Shown: piece by piece, positions 24,293-34,015 of the stretch
How positions within the stretch are numbered: the first letter of the stretch is position 1
How the letters are laid out: each line of letters begins with the position of its first letter
DNA from: SFFI01 sp964398655
Lineage (GTDB): Bacteria; Bacillota; Clostridia; Saccharofermentanales; DTU023
DNA: 34,015 nt
Reading direction: 5' to 3'
Assembly (NCBI GenBank): GCA_964398655.1
Contig: CAYNNG010000022.1
Location: 1 to 34,015, forward strand
Translations under genes and position numbers: made by a program
Notes under the pieces: model-generated
The model's database searches: none
What the model saw: the letters and a program-made list of their open reading frames with translations, nothing else
What the model was told of the DNA's origin: nothing

Positions 24293-26695
24293 ATGAAACA
24301 AATGGACGACAGCGCACTAAGCAAAACGGGAACGTCTCGTGGCTTTAAACTTAATCGCTATGCGGCGGTTGCCATCGTGGTAATCATAGCTTTGCTAGCT
24401 ATTCTACTTAAAACTACGGTCTTACAGTTCAGGGGCTTGGACTGGGATCCGGTCAATCTAACTCGAGGCCAGGGCGGCAAGATGACGGTCAAAGCACCGC
24501 GTGGAGATATCGTTGACAGTTCTGGCCGGATTTTGGCCTACTCAAGCAGCCGTGATGATCTGTATTTGGCCTATGCCGGTCTGGATAGCCAGGAGCTGAA
24601 CCGGAAGATTTTAGACTTGGTCAAGCTCCTGAGCGACTATGGTTTAGAGCCAGTCAGTAAACTCACGGACTATTTAGATCTGTCCAGTGAAGCGAAGAGC
24701 CAGGATCCAGAATCGGAAGAGGCTCTAAGCTTTGTCTTCAAAAAAGATTTGGCGGAGATTGCTAAATGGCAGCAGAATAAAGATCTATTCAATCTCTCTC
24801 CTGCCACAGCGTCCGTTCCGGAAAGTGCTAAGGTAAAGCTCAATCCGCAAGATTTTTATGATTATCTTCTCTATTCAGCCTTCTCCATAGAAGACCCCAA
24901 GGCTGGCGGTAACCTCTACTATAGTCCTTGGGAAGCCTGGCAGATCATGAAGGTGAGATACCAGATTTTTGAAAACAACTGGACTTTCCAGCAAGGTGAG
25001 CCTGTACTCTTGGCCCAGGATATCCCTGCAAGCCTGAAGGATATTTTACAAGAGCAAAAGTTGTCCTATCCTGGTGTCCTGCTGAAACGTGAGTTTAGCC
25101 GCCAGTACACGGATGACAGCCGTTATTTCTCCCATATCTTGGGCTACGTGGGTAAGATTTCGGCTCCCGAATATGATCAGCTTAAGGGCCAAGGCTACAG
25201 TATCAATGACTACACGGGCAAGGCCGGAGTGGAATATACGGCAGAACCCTACCTACAAGGCAAGACCGGATCTTTGGCTTACGGCACGTGGTTTAAGGAT
25301 CAGGACGATTTTGTCTACCGAGAAGGGGAGGGCACAGCGGAGCCTGAACCTGGCTCTACGGTCTATCTTTGCCAGGACCTCAAAGTCCAGAAAACCTTGT
25401 ATGCGTCACTTTACGATACCATTATGTCGGTACGTGAAAAGAAACTGGGCAAGGGAGATTCGGCGGCTGCGGTCATGCTTAATGTGAAGACAGGACAAAT
25501 TTTGGCCATGGGGTCTATTCCGTCTTTTCAGCCCAGCGATTTTGTTGCGCCTCCGGAAGATAAGGAAGCTTACGAGCGCGCCATTCGTGACCTGCAGGAC
25601 ACCGAACATAAGCCTATACAAAATCGCTGCATTAGTGAAATTTTCGCTCCTGCCTCCACCTTCAAACCGATTACCGGCCAGACAGGTATTCTGACTGGGG
25701 TCATTGACCGTAACCACAATTCATATGAGTGTAAGGGCAAGGAGACGATTGGCTACAAGAACTGGGTCTGCTATGGTGAACCGATTCATGGGCACGGTAT
25801 GATCACGCTGTCAGAGGCCCTGGGATATTCCTGCAATCTTTACTTCTTTAAATTAGGCCTAGACATAGGTATAGATGCCTTAAGTGAGCATTGTAAAGAG
25901 CTGGGCTTGGGTGAGTACAGCAATATTGACCTGCCTGGTGAGGCTAAGGGGATTAGGCCTAGTCCTGAGCTTAAGGCTCAAACTCGGATGACCCCGGGGG
26001 ACCAAGAGTGGTATCCTGCCGACACCTGCCAGACCGCAATTGGCCAGTTTGACCATGCTTATACGATGGTGCAGCTAGTCCGCGCCATTGCGGGCACGGT
26101 TTCCAATGAATTAGTTACACCTCACGTGATCAAAGAAATCCAAGGGCCCCAAGGTCAAGTCGTACGTCCTGAGCAAATCAGCAAGCAAGACCTGGGTATG
26201 CCTCAGGAAGCGGTTGATTTGGTAAAAGAAGGTATGGGTGAGCTTAAATACTATACGGCTTTTAATGTTACCAACCATAATTTTTTAAATTATCCCATTA
26301 ATGTAGGCGCAAAAACCGGTACGGCAGAGGTAGGGTTTGAGCTTGCTGATATCAATGCGGTGTTTGTCTGTTTCGCGCCTTTGGAAGATCCGGAAATCGC
26401 TATTGCCTGCATCGTGGAGAACGGTGGTAAGGGCGACGTATCGTCTAACATTGCCCGTGACCTGTTAGATGCCTATTATGGTTATGAGCCCAGACCTGAA
26501 CTTCTGGCCCGCTTGGCAGAGATGGATGCGGACCCGGAGGAGTTCTTCCTCATGCATGAACGGGAGAATTGGCATAAAGACCAGGACGAGGACAAACAAG
26601 GAGCGCAGGAGACCCCTCAGGGGGGAGCAGAGCAAGATTCTTCTGGCGAAGAGCTGGAGAACCCAGAAGGGGAGAATACTCAAACTAGGCCCTAG
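24293..26695 (+). CDS. mrdA: Class B penicillin-binding protein 2 (elongasome transpeptidase)
   Basis: This 800-residue bitopic peptidoglycan transpeptidase cross-links new wall during elongation. A transmembrane anchor at about residues 23-45 is followed by a PBP dimerisation/pedestal region with APRGDIVDSSGRILAYS near 67, expanded to about 350 residues. The transpeptidase domain has STFK (S455-K458), SCN (S513-N515) and KTGT (K674). All active-site motifs are intact. The C-terminal about 80 residues are a charged Glu/Gln/Asp-rich tail. The start is uncertain: AAAGGAT lies about 20 bases before the ATG, with an ATATATAT run between them. Position after mreD assigns it to the elongation rather than division PBPs. 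No rodA partner is adjacent. Confidence 0.93.
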   Translation: MKQMDDSALSKTGTSRGFKLNRYAAVAIVVIIALLAILLKTTVLQFRGLDWDPVNLTRGQGGKMTVKAPRGDIVDSSGRILAYSSSRDDLYLAYAGLDSQELNRKILDLVKLLSDYGLEPVSKLTDYLDLSSEAKSQDPESEEALSFVFKKDLAEIAKWQQNKDLFNLSPATASVPESAKVKLNPQDFYDYLLYSAFSIEDPKAGGNLYYSPWEAWQIMKVRYQIFENNWTFQQGEPVLLAQDIPASLKDILQEQKLSYPGVLLKREFSRQYTDDSRYFSHILGYVGKISAPEYDQLKGQGYSINDYTGKAGVEYTAEPYLQGKTGSLAYGTWFKDQDDFVYREGEGTAEPEPGSTVYLCQDLKVQKTLYASLYDTIMSVREKKLGKGDSAAAVMLNVKTGQILAMGSIPSFQPSDFVAPPEDKEAYERAIRDLQDTEHKPIQNRCISEIFAPASTFKPITGQTGILTGVIDRNHNSYECKGKETIGYKNWVCYGEPIHGHGMITLSEALGYSCNLYFFKLGLDIGIDALSEHCKELGLGEYSNIDLPGEAKGIRPSPELKAQTRMTPGDQEWYPADTCQTAIGQFDHAYTMVQLVRAIAGTVSNELVTPHVIKEIQGPQGQVVRPEQISKQDLGMPQEAVDLVKEGMGELKYYTAFNVTNHNFLNYPINVGAKTGTAEVGFELADINAVFVCFAPLEDPEIAIACIVENGGKGDVSSNIARDLLDAYYGYEPRPELLARLAEMDADPEEFFLMHERENWHKDQDEDKQGAQETPQGGAEQDSSGEELENPEGENTQTRP

Positions 26696-26712
26696 CCACT
26701 TGTGCAAAATGC

Positions 26713-26742
26713 TTGCAAACTTCTGAAGCTCTGCGCTATAAT
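26713..26742 (+). promoter_or_regulatory. Promoter of the methylglyoxal synthase-like/hydrolase pair
   Basis: TTGCAA (26713-26718) and a perfect TATAAT (26737-26742) are separated by 18 bases in the 125-base gap after the PBP gene. This would give a leader of about 70 bases. It separates the downstream pair from the mre transcript. Confidence 0.55.
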
Positions 26743-26820
26743 TTGCCATAATGCTAAAAGAAATAGCGAGCTGTGTCTCCTACTGCTGCTAAATACGAAA
26801 TCGAGAGTTGAGGAAAATTT

Positions 26821-27210
26821 ATGAAAATTGTGCTCATGGCTGATATGCGTAAATACGATTTGCTGATTAACTTTTGTATTGCCTACAAGCAAATACTACA
26901 GAGACAAAACCTATATTCCATGTTTAATACTTCTCACCTAATTAGTGAGGCCACTAAACTGGAAATTAATACTATGACCACATACAGCGAAGCCAATATC
27001 GAACAGCTGGCAGCTCGTGTAAACTATAACGAAATTGATGCCATTGTCTACTTGAGAGACCAAGATGCCCCTAACTACTCTCTGCCCAATCCCTTGCTCC
27101 GGGCCTGTGATAAACAAAATGTGCCCTATGCGACTAACTTGGCGATGGCCGAGCTGCTTATCTTAGCGATTGACCGTGGCGACCTAGACTGGAGAGAGCT
27201 TGTAAAATAA
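26821..27210 (+). CDS. Methylglyoxal synthase-like protein lacking catalytic motifs
   Basis: This 129-residue protein aligns end to end with methylglyoxal synthase (MgsA). Similarity is strongest at the start (MKIVLMA), at DAIVYLRD and through the last 40 residues (LLRACD, PYATNLA.AELL, and the ending RGDLDWREL). The functional motifs are not retained. The expected AHD near residue 7 reads ADM, the phosphate loop TGTTG reads MFNTS, the GGDQ holding the catalytic aspartate reads EANI, and the later H-x-P-D is gone. Making methylglyoxal from dihydroxyacetone phosphate is therefore unlikely; a binding or allosteric role is an inference. The reading frame is intact and has its own promoter. Its stop overlaps the next gene in TAATG. 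Confidence 0.75.
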   Translation: MKIVLMADMRKYDLLINFCIAYKQILQRQNLYSMFNTSHLISEATKLEINTMTTYSEANIEQLAARVNYNEIDAIVYLRDQDAPNYSLPNPLLRACDKQNVPYATNLAMAELLILAIDRGDLDWRELVK

Positions 27211-27857
27211 TGTCTTCATTAGCTGATTTACTTACTATCTATCCTGAATCTTGGAAGCATAGCAATACTTATTATTTGGATTTAGCTGGCGGCGTCCTGA
27301 TTGACCCTGGCCTAGACAGGCCTGCGGACTTTACGAGGCCAGTAGCCAAAGTGATAGCTACCCATGGCCATTATGACCACCTGCGTGCTATTGAGTCTTG
27401 GCTAGAGGGGGGGGCAGAATTTTATTATCCGGAAGGCGACCTTGTCCTGCTTGATGATATTGAGGCTAATGCCTCCAAGCTTTTTGCTGATAAGAGGACC
27501 TTCCCCCGGCCAGACCACATCCTAAAAGACTTGGATCAAATTGATTTGGGCCAGGGCTACACCTTAACCTGCTATCACACGCCGGGACATACCCCGGGCT
27601 CCAGTTGTTTTCTTTTGACACATAAAGAAAACAATGGACAGGTGAGCGAGCTTTGCCTCTTCTCGGGTGATACGATTTTTAATAACTCTGTAGGTCGTAC
27701 CGACTTGGCTGCGGGTGATCCTTTGGCCATGCAGCAGTCTATCAAACGCCTGCAAGACCTGTTGGCAACCTGGCCGGAGGACATGCCGATACTTTCTGGT
27801 CATGGACCTGCTTGCTCTATCTCAGATTTAAAACGCCAAAACCCCTACTTCCGTTAA
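27210..27857 (+). CDS. Metallo-beta-lactamase-fold hydrolase, glyoxalase II-like
   Basis: This 215-residue cytoplasmic protein has the full binuclear metal site of the hydroxyacylglutathione hydrolase-like MBL group: THGHYDH (H52, H54, D56, H57), PGHTPGS (H127), FSGDTIF (D154) and SGHGP (H198). The motif GDTIFNNSVGRTDL is typical of glyoxalase II-like enzymes that hydrolyse thioesters. The glutathione-binding C-terminal domain of true GloB is absent, so the substrate is open; other small thiols or persulfides are possible. The start overlaps the stop of the methylglyoxal synthase-like gene, implying coupled translation and probably related roles. Confidence 0.85.
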   Translation: MSSLADLLTIYPESWKHSNTYYLDLAGGVLIDPGLDRPADFTRPVAKVIATHGHYDHLRAIESWLEGGAEFYYPEGDLVLLDDIEANASKLFADKRTFPRPDHILKDLDQIDLGQGYTLTCYHTPGHTPGSSCFLLTHKENNGQVSELCLFSGDTIFNNSVGRTDLAAGDPLAMQQSIKRLQDLLATWPEDMPILSGHGPACSISDLKRQNPYFR

Positions 27858-27934
27858 CCAGACCTGTTGTAGCCCGTTTTGACACCTGTTGACGGTGTTT
27901 GTCGCACGATTTAGCTTTCTAGCATCCTCCTAGC

Positions 27935-27943
27935 TGTGATAAT
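27935..27943 (+). promoter_or_regulatory. Extended -10 element before the pilin-like genes
   Basis: TGTGATAAT, an extended -10, lies 31 bases before the first gene of the trio. A perfect TTGACA at 27879-27884 is too far upstream to pair with it. The rest of the 117-base gap holds an imperfect ACACC/GGTGT dyad and no T-tract terminator. Confidence 0.35.
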
Positions 27944-27974
27944 GGCTTTAGCCCAGTCCAGCCAGGAGGTTTTT

Positions 27975-28427
27975 ATGTCTCAATCAATTGAAGCAGCCGT
28001 AGTCTTGAGCATCTCCTTAATTTCCAGCTTAAGCATCCTAGCCTATGAAGTACCTTTTCTGAAAGCGGTGCAGGGAGAAGCCAAGCAGCTCAAGGTCATA
28101 AATGAGTACCAGGTGAAAGGCCAAGACCTCTATATGATTAAGAGTGAGGCTAATTCTTTCCGTCAACAGACCGAAGCAACGCCCTACGTTTCAGCTAATC
28201 CACAAAAGGCTCTAGAGGCCATCAGGCTGGCTGAAGATTTATTTAAACTCCAAGACCGCCGCCGTACAGAAGACAGTGCGCCAATAGATTTACCTGCCTT
28301 GCCGCCAGGCCAAATTTTACCTGAGCTCCCAGGCGCCCCTACCTACCCAGGCTTACCGAACCCAACTAATTATCCCGCTTTGCCGGATCACGGTGGGTCT
28401 TCTTTGCTGGAAAATTTCGGAGACTAG
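27975..28427 (+). CDS. Small pilin-like membrane-anchored protein with Pro-rich tail
   Basis: I do not recognise a named family for this 150-residue protein. It opens with SIEAAVVLSISLISSLSILAY, a short polar head, a glutamate and then a single hydrophobic helix (about residues 7-24). This resembles the N-terminus of type IV pilin-like and TadE-like proteins. A helical charged middle (30-105) is followed by a Pro-rich tail with repeated L-P-x-L-P and Y-P-x-L-P units. ATG 27975 is chosen because AGGAGG (27964-27969) is 5 bases upstream; the in-frame ATG at 27936 has no such site. Its stop is one base from the next start, so the three genes form an operon. Confidence 0.6.
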   Translation: MSQSIEAAVVLSISLISSLSILAYEVPFLKAVQGEAKQLKVINEYQVKGQDLYMIKSEANSFRQQTEATPYVSANPQKALEAIRLAEDLFKLQDRRRTEDSAPIDLPALPPGQILPELPGAPTYPGLPNPTNYPALPDHGGSSLLENFGD

Positions 28428-28428
28428 G

Positions 28429-29913
28429 ATGGAGGTCTCTAATCGGCCCAGACCAGTCCGGCTGCAAGGCTCCGTATCCTTGCTATTTGCCCTGCTGATG
28501 CCAGTCTTGTGCCTAGCTCTACTCCTGGGCCTGGCCTATGCTGAGCGCTGCGCAGCAGAGTATGACGGTATACGCTGCCTTAAGTCCTCGGGCAAGCTGG
28601 CTCTAGCCTCCTACTCACGTTCCCTTTGGCTGAACTACGGCTTATGGGGCTTGAATCCTCAGGAGGTTGACTTAAGTGAAGCTGAAGAGATTCTAGCCCA
28701 ACTTCCTGCCCTGGTAGATAAACAATTGGACCTAGCATATGACGCTGAGCTTTATAGCGGAAGCCAGATTCAAGCCCAAGTCAACCGTTACATGAAGCTG
28801 CGCGCTCCTCTGGCTATGGGAGCCGATTTGCTTGAGAGAATGCGGACAGCAGCTTACGCTAGACAAGATTTAGGTCAAAAAGGAGCCTTAGCGACTATCC
28901 AGCAAGGTCATAGGCAAATGAGGGCTTATGACCTTTATCAAGAGGGCCAGCAGGATTGGGAAAGTATTAAAGGCTACTTGCCAGCCGAAGCTGGGCCCGA
29001 CAGTGAGACAGATCTAGACGAAGCCACAGAGAACCTCCAAGTGGATGGTCTGACAGAGACAGATCTGGAAGCCGGTTTAGAGGCTATGGCTCCGCTGCTG
29101 CGCCATTTTTCCCGCTATATGCTGCCTGTGTATGAGGCTATGGGCACAAGCGAGGTTAGTGCGGACACGGCTTTTGCTCCTAGGATGATTGAGAGCCTGG
29201 CAAGCAAGCTGGACCTCCTGCTTGACCACGGCCTGGGAGTAACTACCGAGGCTATGAACCTGGCGGAATACAGTCAGCTATATTTTCCGGCAGCCGTGAA
29301 TTATGAACGACTACCAGGCGCTATGACCTATCTTTATACCCCACAGGGCCAGTCCCTTGAGGACTTAGCCCAGGAACGCCCTCTGGAGTTGGAGCAAATT
29401 GCCGCGGGCTTAGATAAGCCCATATTAGCCGATAAGTATTGTGAAGCCATGCTTACAGGCATGCGCTTTATTCCTCAATATATTGCCGGGCAAAGAAGTC
29501 CCAGCAGGCAGCTGCGCTATGAAAATTGGGCCAACTTTCTCTCGGTCTCATTGAACATCCTAAGCTTAGGCGAACTGCAGATCGATCCTCAGGTCCTGAA
29601 GTATTTTGTGCAGGCAGCGGACAGCCTGCGCTTGGCCAGACTGGACTACAAAGAACTAAGAAATGGTTTCGGCTTGCCGTTCTGGCCCGTGGAGGCTATG
29701 GCTACCTATAACTCCGCTCAGTACAAGGTCAAATTTTATTATCGCGATTATTTGCGCCTACTCATGTATACCAAGCCAGCTGACCAGCTGGCTAAGGGCT
29801 TAACCCGCCTAATTAAACACGAGGAACCAGGGCCATTTTACACTAAGGTCAGAGTTGGCCTGAGCATCAATCAGCGGCAGGTTGAGTATGACTACGCTTA
29901 TCTTGCAGACTAA
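28429..29913 (+). CDS. DUF5702-like membrane-anchored protein (TadG-like)
   Basis: This 494-residue protein has a basic head, then GSVSLLFALLMPVLCLALLLG, one N-terminal transmembrane helix with the TadG/pseudopilin-like pattern. It continues into ALASYSRSLWLNYGLWGLN, which matches the DUF5702 signature seen in clostridial Tad pilus loci. The remaining about 420 residues are predicted soluble, mainly helical and extracellular, with no enzymatic motif seen. ATG 28429 follows CGGAG at 6 bases. An in-frame GTG at 28393 inside the previous gene is less likely. DUF5702 proteins are generally taken to be minor pilus or surface components, but the function is not proven. Confidence 0.65.
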   Translation: MEVSNRPRPVRLQGSVSLLFALLMPVLCLALLLGLAYAERCAAEYDGIRCLKSSGKLALASYSRSLWLNYGLWGLNPQEVDLSEAEEILAQLPALVDKQLDLAYDAELYSGSQIQAQVNRYMKLRAPLAMGADLLERMRTAAYARQDLGQKGALATIQQGHRQMRAYDLYQEGQQDWESIKGYLPAEAGPDSETDLDEATENLQVDGLTETDLEAGLEAMAPLLRHFSRYMLPVYEAMGTSEVSADTAFAPRMIESLASKLDLLLDHGLGVTTEAMNLAEYSQLYFPAAVNYERLPGAMTYLYTPQGQSLEDLAQERPLELEQIAAGLDKPILADKYCEAMLTGMRFIPQYIAGQRSPSRQLRYENWANFLSVSLNILSLGELQIDPQVLKYFVQAADSLRLARLDYKELRNGFGLPFWPVEAMATYNSAQYKVKFYYRDYLRLLMYTKPADQLAKGLTRLIKHEEPGPFYTKVRVGLSINQRQVEYDYAYLAD

Positions 29914-30904
29914 ACAAAAGCATGGTCAAGCCAAGCTTTGTGCGGGCTTAAGTTTGGAGGCGGCTTTGGTGTTGGCGCCTTGCCTCCTGCTGTTAACCAG
30001 CCTGCTGTTTCTACTCTACGCCAAATTAATGGCCCTTGAAGTACGCTATGCCCTGGAAAATGTGGCGGAAGACCTGGCGATAATTTTTCCCGTGGCGGAC
30101 CAGGCCTTGGAGGCCAGCACCGGTAAGGCCCAGGAAATCCTCGATGAAGTCTTACAGGGTGAAGAAAGGTCGCAGCTGAGTTCCCTGGCTGGAGACTATG
30201 CTTCATCTTGGTTTTTGGGACCCTTTTTAGAAAGACGCATAGATAGCTGGCTAGACCGTAAGGCTGCCAGCGGAGATTTTCCGGTCCTGCGCCATCAACG
30301 ACAGCTGTCTTTACATTGGGGTACGGGTGGCAAAAGTCTTAGCCTCCACCTGGAATTTAGGCTGCCTACGCTCTTTGGAGATTACAAGGAAGAATTTACG
30401 GCCTTGGTGCCTCTCTGGTCTCAACGCCTACCTGGAGAAGAGAAGAAAACAGGGGAGGAGGATCACCAGAAAGAAGAAGACAATATTTGGTCAGCGAATA
30501 ATTTTACCAGAGGACGTTATTTCCGGGAAAAAGAGGGGGCTAACCTGCCCTTTAATTTCCCTGTGATCGCCTACTATCAAGCGGGGGTGGCTAAGTCGAT
30601 TAAATCCATGGATCTAACGGCTCCCAGCTATCAAGACAGTGCTTATACCTATGAACAAGTCAAAGAACAGATCCAGCGTTTAGCAACCTTTCACGGCTAT
30701 GAGAGCAAGTCTCCAAGCATGCCAACCATAAAATCTGGGGATATTATCAGCAAGAGTCTAGTTCTGGTGGTCCCTGAAAACAGTCCTGACTGTTACGATA
30801 GTGCCTATTGGCAGAGGTTAGAGGCTTTAGCAGCCCAACGAGGTATAAAGCTGGAATTAAGGTCTCGCGGCCGGTCTTCGCGCTATGCCGTAAACGAAAA
30901 CTGA
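29888..30904 (+). CDS. TadE-like pseudopilin with extended C-terminal domain
   Basis: This 338-residue protein has the hallmark LSLEAALVLAPCLLLLTSLL about 20 residues from the start: a small residue, a glutamate and then a single hydrophobic helix, as in TadE-type pseudopilins processed by a prepilin peptidase. The bulk is extracellular and mixed in charge, with an acidic Lys/Glu segment near 185-200. A C-terminal portion contains FPVIAYYQAGVAKSIKSMDL and LVLVVPENSP, also seen at the ends of clostridial TadE-like proteins as I remember them. ATG 29888 (an in-frame TTG at 29882 is the alternative) lies inside the previous gene, overlapping it by 26 bases. The tight overlaps argue for one complex. 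Confidence 0.65.
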   Translation: MTTLILQTKQKHGQAKLCAGLSLEAALVLAPCLLLLTSLLFLLYAKLMALEVRYALENVAEDLAIIFPVADQALEASTGKAQEILDEVLQGEERSQLSSLAGDYASSWFLGPFLERRIDSWLDRKAASGDFPVLRHQRQLSLHWGTGGKSLSLHLEFRLPTLFGDYKEEFTALVPLWSQRLPGEEKKTGEEDHQKEEDNIWSANNFTRGRYFREKEGANLPFNFPVIAYYQAGVAKSIKSMDLTAPSYQDSAYTYEQVKEQIQRLATFHGYESKSPSMPTIKSGDIISKSLVLVVPENSPDCYDSAYWQRLEALAAQRGIKLELRSRGRSSRYAVNEN

Positions 30905-30964
30905 TAGCAATCTGGACAGGCTTAAGGTATGATTAACTGAGCTTTACACAAGAAGGATTACACC

Positions 30965-33793
<2,829 letters not shown>

Positions 33794-33922
33794 GCTAACT
33801 TGTAGCTTAAACTCTGGTATAAAACTTACCAAAGGATCACTCAGCACCGTCGCTTTAGCCGGCAGTGCATTACTTTTAACTCAACCCAATATTTTGCGAT
33901 TAGTGCTGTAATGCGGGCAAGG

Positions 33923-33958
33923 AAAAAGGGCCCAAGATCTTGCGATCTTGAGGCCTTT
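33923..33958 (-). terminator. Terminator of tRNA-Thr (possibly shared with secA)
   Basis: Read on the minus strand, a GC-rich stem with one bulge closes a GCAA tetraloop and ends in CTTTTT, just after the tRNA 3' end. On the plus strand the same hairpin ends in CCTTTAG and could stop secA transcription weakly. The preceding 129 bases (33794-33922) hold no gene. Confidence 0.75.
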
Positions 33959-33963
33959 AGCTT

Positions 33964-34015
33964 TGGAGCCGAAGGTGGGAATCGAACCCACGACCTATTC
34001 ATTACGAGTGAATTG
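33964..34015 (-). tRNA. tRNA-Thr (anticodon CGU), partial at window edge
   Basis: On the minus strand the anticodon arm is ATTCA / loop CTCGTAA / TGAAT, with anticodon CGT (34004-34006 on the plus strand), reading the threonine codon ACG. The T arm is GTGGG TTCGATT CCCAC. The acceptor 3' strand CTTCGGC is followed by T and an encoded CCA (33964-33966). The 5' acceptor strand and D arm lie beyond the window. Confidence 0.93.

Noticed and set aside
26696..26820. Remnants of minC/minD/rodA between the PBP and mgsA-like genes
   Set aside because: The 125 bases are accounted for by a promoter and leader; no coding remnant is recognisable.
28429..30904. Misassembled or frameshifted single large protein
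   Set aside because: Each frame has its own start, ribosome binding sequence and N-terminal helix, and the overlaps are typical of coupled genes.
33866..33914. GCATTAC/GTAATGC and CAGCAC/GTGCTG inverted repeats after secA
   Set aside because: The arms are short, widely spaced and mutually exclusive, with no T-tract or attachment-site context, so they are probably chance.
33964..34015. Integration site (attB) at the tRNA-Thr gene
   Set aside because: No integrase, duplicated tRNA 3' end or other mobile signature appears in the window.

Overview
This is about 34 kb of bacterial chromosome from a low-to-mid GC Gram-positive anaerobe, most likely a member of Clostridia (Bacillota). The evidence is the gene content and order: strong AGGAGG-type ribosome binding sites, clostridial-type long PRPP synthetases, ruvC-ruvA-ruvB followed by a queuosine gene, RqcH, comEC-holA, radC-mreC-mreD-PBP2, DUF5702/TadE-like pilin proteins, and SecA with a C-terminal zinc motif. 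A family-level assignment (for example Oscillospirales/Saccharofermentanales) would only be a guess. A run of exactly 100 N at 9241-9340 shows this is a scaffolded draft or metagenome assembly. No phage, transposon, CRISPR array or rRNA was seen. Coding density is high and no gene-free stretch exceeds 300 bases; the longest is 11007-11263.

Layout. Positions 1-8457, all plus strand, hold a small DUF2007 protein, D-aminoacyl-tRNA deacylase, 4-alpha-glucanotransferase, the RuvABC branch-migration/resolution set, the epoxyqueuosine reductase QueH, the ribosome-rescue factor RqcH, a two-helix membrane protein and glucosamine-6-phosphate deaminase. A symmetric terminator (8514-8551) separates these from two convergent minus-strand PRPP synthetase paralogues (8626-11006). 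The first of these contains the N gap. The second has lost key catalytic residues.

Positions 11264-16009 are a complete branched-chain amino acid-type ABC importer, livKHMGF. It has an attenuator-like hairpin between the binding protein and the permeases, and the ribosome-biogenesis GTPase gene engB is translationally coupled to its end. Positions 16767-22659 hold comEC, holA, asnS and radC.

Positions 22757-26695 are a cell-elongation cluster, mreC-mreD-PBP2. mreB, minCDE and rodA are missing from the places they usually occupy in clostridial genomes. A methylglyoxal synthase-like protein with its active-site motifs erased follows, overlapping a glyoxalase II-like metallo-beta-lactamase-fold enzyme. 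Positions 27975-30904 encode three tightly packed membrane-anchored proteins with pilin/TadE-like N-termini and no assembly machinery nearby. secA and a partial tRNA-Thr(CGU) on the minus strand close the window.

The points most worth following up are the PRPP synthetase pair (possibly a catalytic plus regulatory subunit), the apparently non-catalytic methylglyoxal synthase homologue beside an intact hydrolase, the mre locus without mreB, and the orphan pilin-like trio. Comparisons with family members rest on remembered family consensus, not on a database search.
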